A DNA stretch of 33,354 bases from Mycobacterium parascrofulaceum ATCC BAA-614. GTDB lineage: Bacteria; Actinomycetota; Actinomycetes; Mycobacteriales; Mycobacteriaceae. This document shows positions 31,511 through 33,354 of this stretch, piece after piece (the stretch's first letter is position 1; every line of letters starts with the position of its first letter). Both the position numbers and the translations under genes were made by a program. The stretch spans positions 104,219 to 137,572 of the forward strand of contig NZ_GG770556.1 of NCBI RefSeq assembly GCF_000164135.1. Reading direction: 5' to 3'. Under the pieces are notes generated by a model. It was given only the letters and a program-made list of their open reading frames with translations, was not told where the DNA came from and did no database searches.

Positions 31511-32068
31511 TATGGGGGTCCGTCGATCCGCGACGATTGCCAAAAGGCGGCTGAGCAAGCGCTGTTCGGACGCGTCCAGGACCGAGAGCCACTGCCGCTC
31601 GCGGTCGGCCTGTTCGCGGATCGCATCGCGTAGCTCCGTCCGTCCTCGCTCGGTCAACTCCAGCCGGACCAGCCGCCGATCGTGGCTGTCTCTGGCGCGG
31701 TTCACCAGGCCGTCGCGCTCCAAAGTGTTCAGCGCACTCGAGATCGCTGCACGCGATCCGCCGGACAGCCGGGCCACGTCGCGTTGCTCAACAGTGCCGA
31801 ACACCCACAGCACGTTCATGATCCGAAAGCCCGACCATGTCCACCCACGCCGGCGGTGCAAGACCTCGAAGTCCTGCGAGATGCGGGTGTGCAGCCGAGA
31901 GAGGTTGAACACCAACTCCGCGTGCTCGGAAGCGTCGGCACCGACCGCGCCTTCCGCACGCAACCGCTGCGTGAGCAGCGCCCGATACGCCTCGACGCTC
32001 GTCGGGTTGCTCGCGTCGGACTGTGCTCGGCTGCCCCGGGGATCCTCCGACTCCGTCCCAGGCTTCAT
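31502..32068 (-). CDS. MarR-family transcriptional regulator
   Basis: 188 aa from ATG 32068; the frame is open to a TTG at 32104 inside the operator, which is unlikely. The winged-helix domain is clear: WTWSGFRIMNVLWVFGTVEQRDVARLSGGSRAAISSALNTLERDGLVNR, followed by the wing DSHDRRLVRLELTERG. A long N-terminal extension (about 40 residues) precedes the dimerisation helix. It diverges from the racemase gene across 63 bp that contain one of the 17-bp repeats, so autoregulation is likely. It is the only regulator gene directly beside such a site and is therefore my first candidate for the whole repeat-defined regulon (inference). Confidence 0.87.
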   Translation of the reverse strand: MKPGTESEDPRGSRAQSDASNPTSVEAYRALLTQRLRAEGAVGADASEHAELVFNLSRLHTRISQDFEVLHRRRGWTWSGFRIMNVLWVFGTVEQRDVARLSGGSRAAISSALNTLERDGLVNRARDSHDRRLVRLELTERGRTELRDAIREQADRERQWLSVLDASEQRLLSRLLAIVADRRTPITK

Positions 32069-32103
32069 CGGCGCGAACCTACGCGCCGCCGTCCGACCAC
32101 ACA

Positions 32104-32120
32104 ACCAAACGTAGTTTGAT
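32104..32120. promoter_or_regulatory. Putative operator, 17-bp repeat (MarR-racemase promoter)
   Basis: Reads ACCAAAC-GTA-GTTTGAT, the copy closest to the consensus palindrome (one mismatch between the arms). It overlaps a possible -10, GATACT (32118-32123), for the racemase gene, whose GTG at 32132 lies about where transcription would begin, suggesting a leaderless mRNA. Confidence 0.65.
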
Positions 32121-32131
32121 ACTTTGATGGC

Positions 32132-33295
32132 GTGACAGGCGATTCCCCAACTTCGACCGAAGCTCCCCCGCTGAGCGGAGTGCGTGTCCTCGACCTCAGC
32201 GCGCTCGGGCCGGGCCCGTTCTGTTCCATGCTGCTCGCGGACTTCGGCGCTGATGTCGTCACCGTCGAACGACCGGGCGTCCCGCTCCGCTTCGATCCGG
32301 CCGCGAATCTGTCCCGGGGCAAGCGCTCAGCGGCCATCGACCTGCGCGCGCCCCGCGGTGCCGAGGTGATCGCCCGACTTGCCGACCACGCCGACGTGCT
32401 GCTGGAGAGCAACCGTCCCGGCATCATGGAGCGGCGCGGGCTGGGCCCGGACGTAGTGTGCGGGCGAAACCCCCGGCTGATCTATGCGAGGTTGACCGGA
32501 TGGGGCCAGGATGGGCCATACAGCGACCGGGCCGGGCATGACATCAACTACACGGCGGTAGCGGGCACCCTCGGCACCATCGGCTCAGAAAAGCCTGTCA
32601 CCCCCCTGGCCTACGTAGGTGACCTGGCAGGCGGGTCGCTGGTCACCGCCCTCGGAATCATGATGGCGCTCTTCGAACGGACCCGCACCGGCAAAGGGCA
32701 GGTGATCGACGGCGCTATCGTCGACGGCGCAGCCCTGCTTGCCGCGATCCACCTCGCTGAACTGAATAGCGGGCTGTGGTCCGGTCGCGGCAAGCACCTG
32801 TTGTCCGGCGGGGCGCCGTTCTACGGCGTTTACGAATGCCAAGACGGCCGATTTTTCGCCGTTGGCGCGATCGAACCCAAGTTCTACGCGCAATTCTTAT
32901 CCGCGCTGGGCATCGAGGACATCGCCTTAGCCGCTCAACTGGATCCGACCGGCTGGGGGCAGCTACAGGAGCGGATCGCCGAGGCGTTCCGGTCCAAAGC
33001 CCGCTCGCACTGGTCGGCGGTGTTCGCTGACATCGATGGCTGCGGCGCGCCAGTGCTGGAACTGGACGAGTTGGCTGACGACCCGCACTTGCGGGCCCGC
33101 AACACGATCCTGGCAAGCGACGACGGGACAGTCACCGTGGCACCGGCGCCGCGGCTATCCCGCACCCCGGCACGCCTGCGACCGGCACCGGCCAGCCGGG
33201 GCGCGGACACGTCAGCGGTACTCGGCGAGGCCGGCTTCACCGCAGACGAGATCCGCGAGCTGCAGGCGGACGGCACCATCACCACGACGGCTTGA
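32132..33295 (+). CDS. Alpha-methylacyl-CoA racemase (CaiB/BaiF CoA-transferase superfamily)
   Basis: 387 aa. The superfamily start (LSGVRVLDLSALGPGPFCSMLLADFGADVVTVERP) is intact. The racemase subgroup is indicated by AGHDINY (134-140), VGDLAGGS (162-169) and VGAIEPKFY (244-252). These supply His136, Asp164 and Glu248, with the same order and similar spacing as the catalytic His126, Asp156 and Glu241 of M. tuberculosis MCR. The enzyme inverts the alpha-methyl stereocentre of branched acyl-CoAs, needed to beta-oxidise methyl-branched chains such as sterol side chains or pristanate. GTG 32132 lacks a ribosome-binding site, consistent with leaderless translation. It diverges from the MarR gene. 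Confidence 0.88.
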   Translation: MTGDSPTSTEAPPLSGVRVLDLSALGPGPFCSMLLADFGADVVTVERPGVPLRFDPAANLSRGKRSAAIDLRAPRGAEVIARLADHADVLLESNRPGIMERRGLGPDVVCGRNPRLIYARLTGWGQDGPYSDRAGHDINYTAVAGTLGTIGSEKPVTPLAYVGDLAGGSLVTALGIMMALFERTRTGKGQVIDGAIVDGAALLAAIHLAELNSGLWSGRGKHLLSGGAPFYGVYECQDGRFFAVGAIEPKFYAQFLSALGIEDIALAAQLDPTGWGQLQERIAEAFRSKARSHWSAVFADIDGCGAPVLELDELADDPHLRARNTILASDDGTVTVAPAPRLSRTPARLRPAPASRGADTSAVLGEAGFTADEIRELQADGTITTTA

Positions 33296-33298
33296 CGA

Positions 33299-33313
33299 CC
33301 GACTCTCAGTCGG
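33299..33313. terminator. Hairpin between racemase and ferredoxin genes
   Basis: Perfect CCGACT-CTC-AGTCGG stem-loop. It starts 3 bp after the racemase stop and overlaps the stop codon of the convergent ferredoxin gene. Six base pairs, no U-tract; resembles the 1829-1843 structure in size and placement. Confidence 0.4.
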
Positions 33314-33354
33314 ATAGCCGGATCGCGTTCTCAGGGCAGCTGTAGACCGCTTCG
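33306..33354 (-). CDS. Ferredoxin (probably 3Fe-4S), C-terminal fragment
   Basis: Only the last 15 codons and the stop (TGA at 33306-33308) are in the window: EAVYSCPENAIRLSD. The SCP-x2-AI-x-L ending is the characteristic C-terminus of small actinobacterial 3Fe-4S ferredoxins that feed electrons to P450s, with the last cluster cysteine in the CP dipeptide. The gene begins beyond the right edge. It is convergent with the racemase gene. It is the only electron-transfer partner visible for the three P450s. The short fragment limits certainty about cluster type. Confidence 0.65.
   Translation of the reverse strand, partial: EAVYSCPENAIRLSD

Noticed and set aside
10042..32120. KstR or KstR2 boxes as the explanation of the recurring repeat
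   Set aside because: The core spacing (AAC-N3-GTT) differs from the KstR pattern (AAC-N2-GTT), and the CAAG/CTTG of KstR2 is absent.
1..33354. tRNA, rRNA, CRISPR, insertion-sequence or phage signals
   Set aside because: No repeat array, transposase, integrase or tRNA-like cloverleaf was recognisable on reading either strand.

Overview
The window is high-GC DNA with dense, often 4-bp-overlapping genes. It carries three cytochromes P450, a 3Fe-4S-type ferredoxin end, an F420-type luciferase-like oxidoreductase, a mycofactocin-type SDR, several FadD-type CoA ligases and three TetR regulators. This mix is typical of Mycobacteriales (Mycobacterium/Mycolicibacterium or a close relative), and the content looks like a catabolic region for a lipid-like, probably isoprenoid or steroid, substrate. 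I see no rRNA, tRNA, CRISPR array, insertion sequence or transposase.

Layout. Positions 1-1102 (minus) hold the N-terminus of an acyl-CoA synthetase and an MFE-2-like hydroxyacyl-CoA dehydrogenase, followed by a plus-strand TetR gene (1265-1831). Positions 1841-9954 form one long minus-strand operon, read from 9954 downwards: aldehyde dehydrogenase, PNPOx-like flavoprotein, acyl-CoA synthetase, three SnoaL/NTF2-fold proteins, P450 and an Old-Yellow-Enzyme/dienoyl-CoA-reductase-like protein. A phytoene-desaturase-like flavoprotein (10185-11822, plus) converges on a second complete acyl-CoA synthetase (11864-13399, minus), which diverges from a second P450 (13577-14839, plus).

The most unusual block is 14973-21690. 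A TetR gene diverges from a five-gene operon encoding a luciferase-like (LLM) oxidoreductase, a LuxE-like acyl-protein synthetase, a LuxC-like acyl-CoA reductase, an APH/ecdysteroid-kinase-like phosphotransferase and an SDR. The promoter between them carries two perfect 15-bp palindromes 30 bp apart. The block resembles a bacterial lux module rebuilt around a non-LuxAB oxidoreductase.

Positions 21708-27488 hold two divergent units: a minus operon (epimerase-like, nitronate-monooxygenase-like, crotonase) and a plus pair (SRPBCC, SDR). The plus pair converges on a second phytoene-desaturase-like gene. Positions 27521-33354 hold a TetR gene, a mycofactocin-type SDR, a third P450, a homogentisate-dioxygenase-like cupin protein, a MarR regulator, an alpha-methylacyl-CoA racemase and the C-terminus of a ferredoxin.

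A recurring 17-bp inverted repeat, consensus ACCAAAC-N3-GTTTGGT, lies in most of the catabolic promoter regions (near 10050, 10125, 13432, 13511, 24693, 24863, 30275, 31502 and 32112), but not in the lux-like block. This suggests one local regulon, plausibly run by the MarR protein whose own promoter region carries a site, plus a separately controlled lux-like module. The CoA ligases, racemase, crotonase, hydroxyacyl-CoA dehydrogenases, P450s and aldehyde dehydrogenase would together oxidise and beta-oxidise a methyl-branched chain. The substrate is not identifiable from sequence alone.
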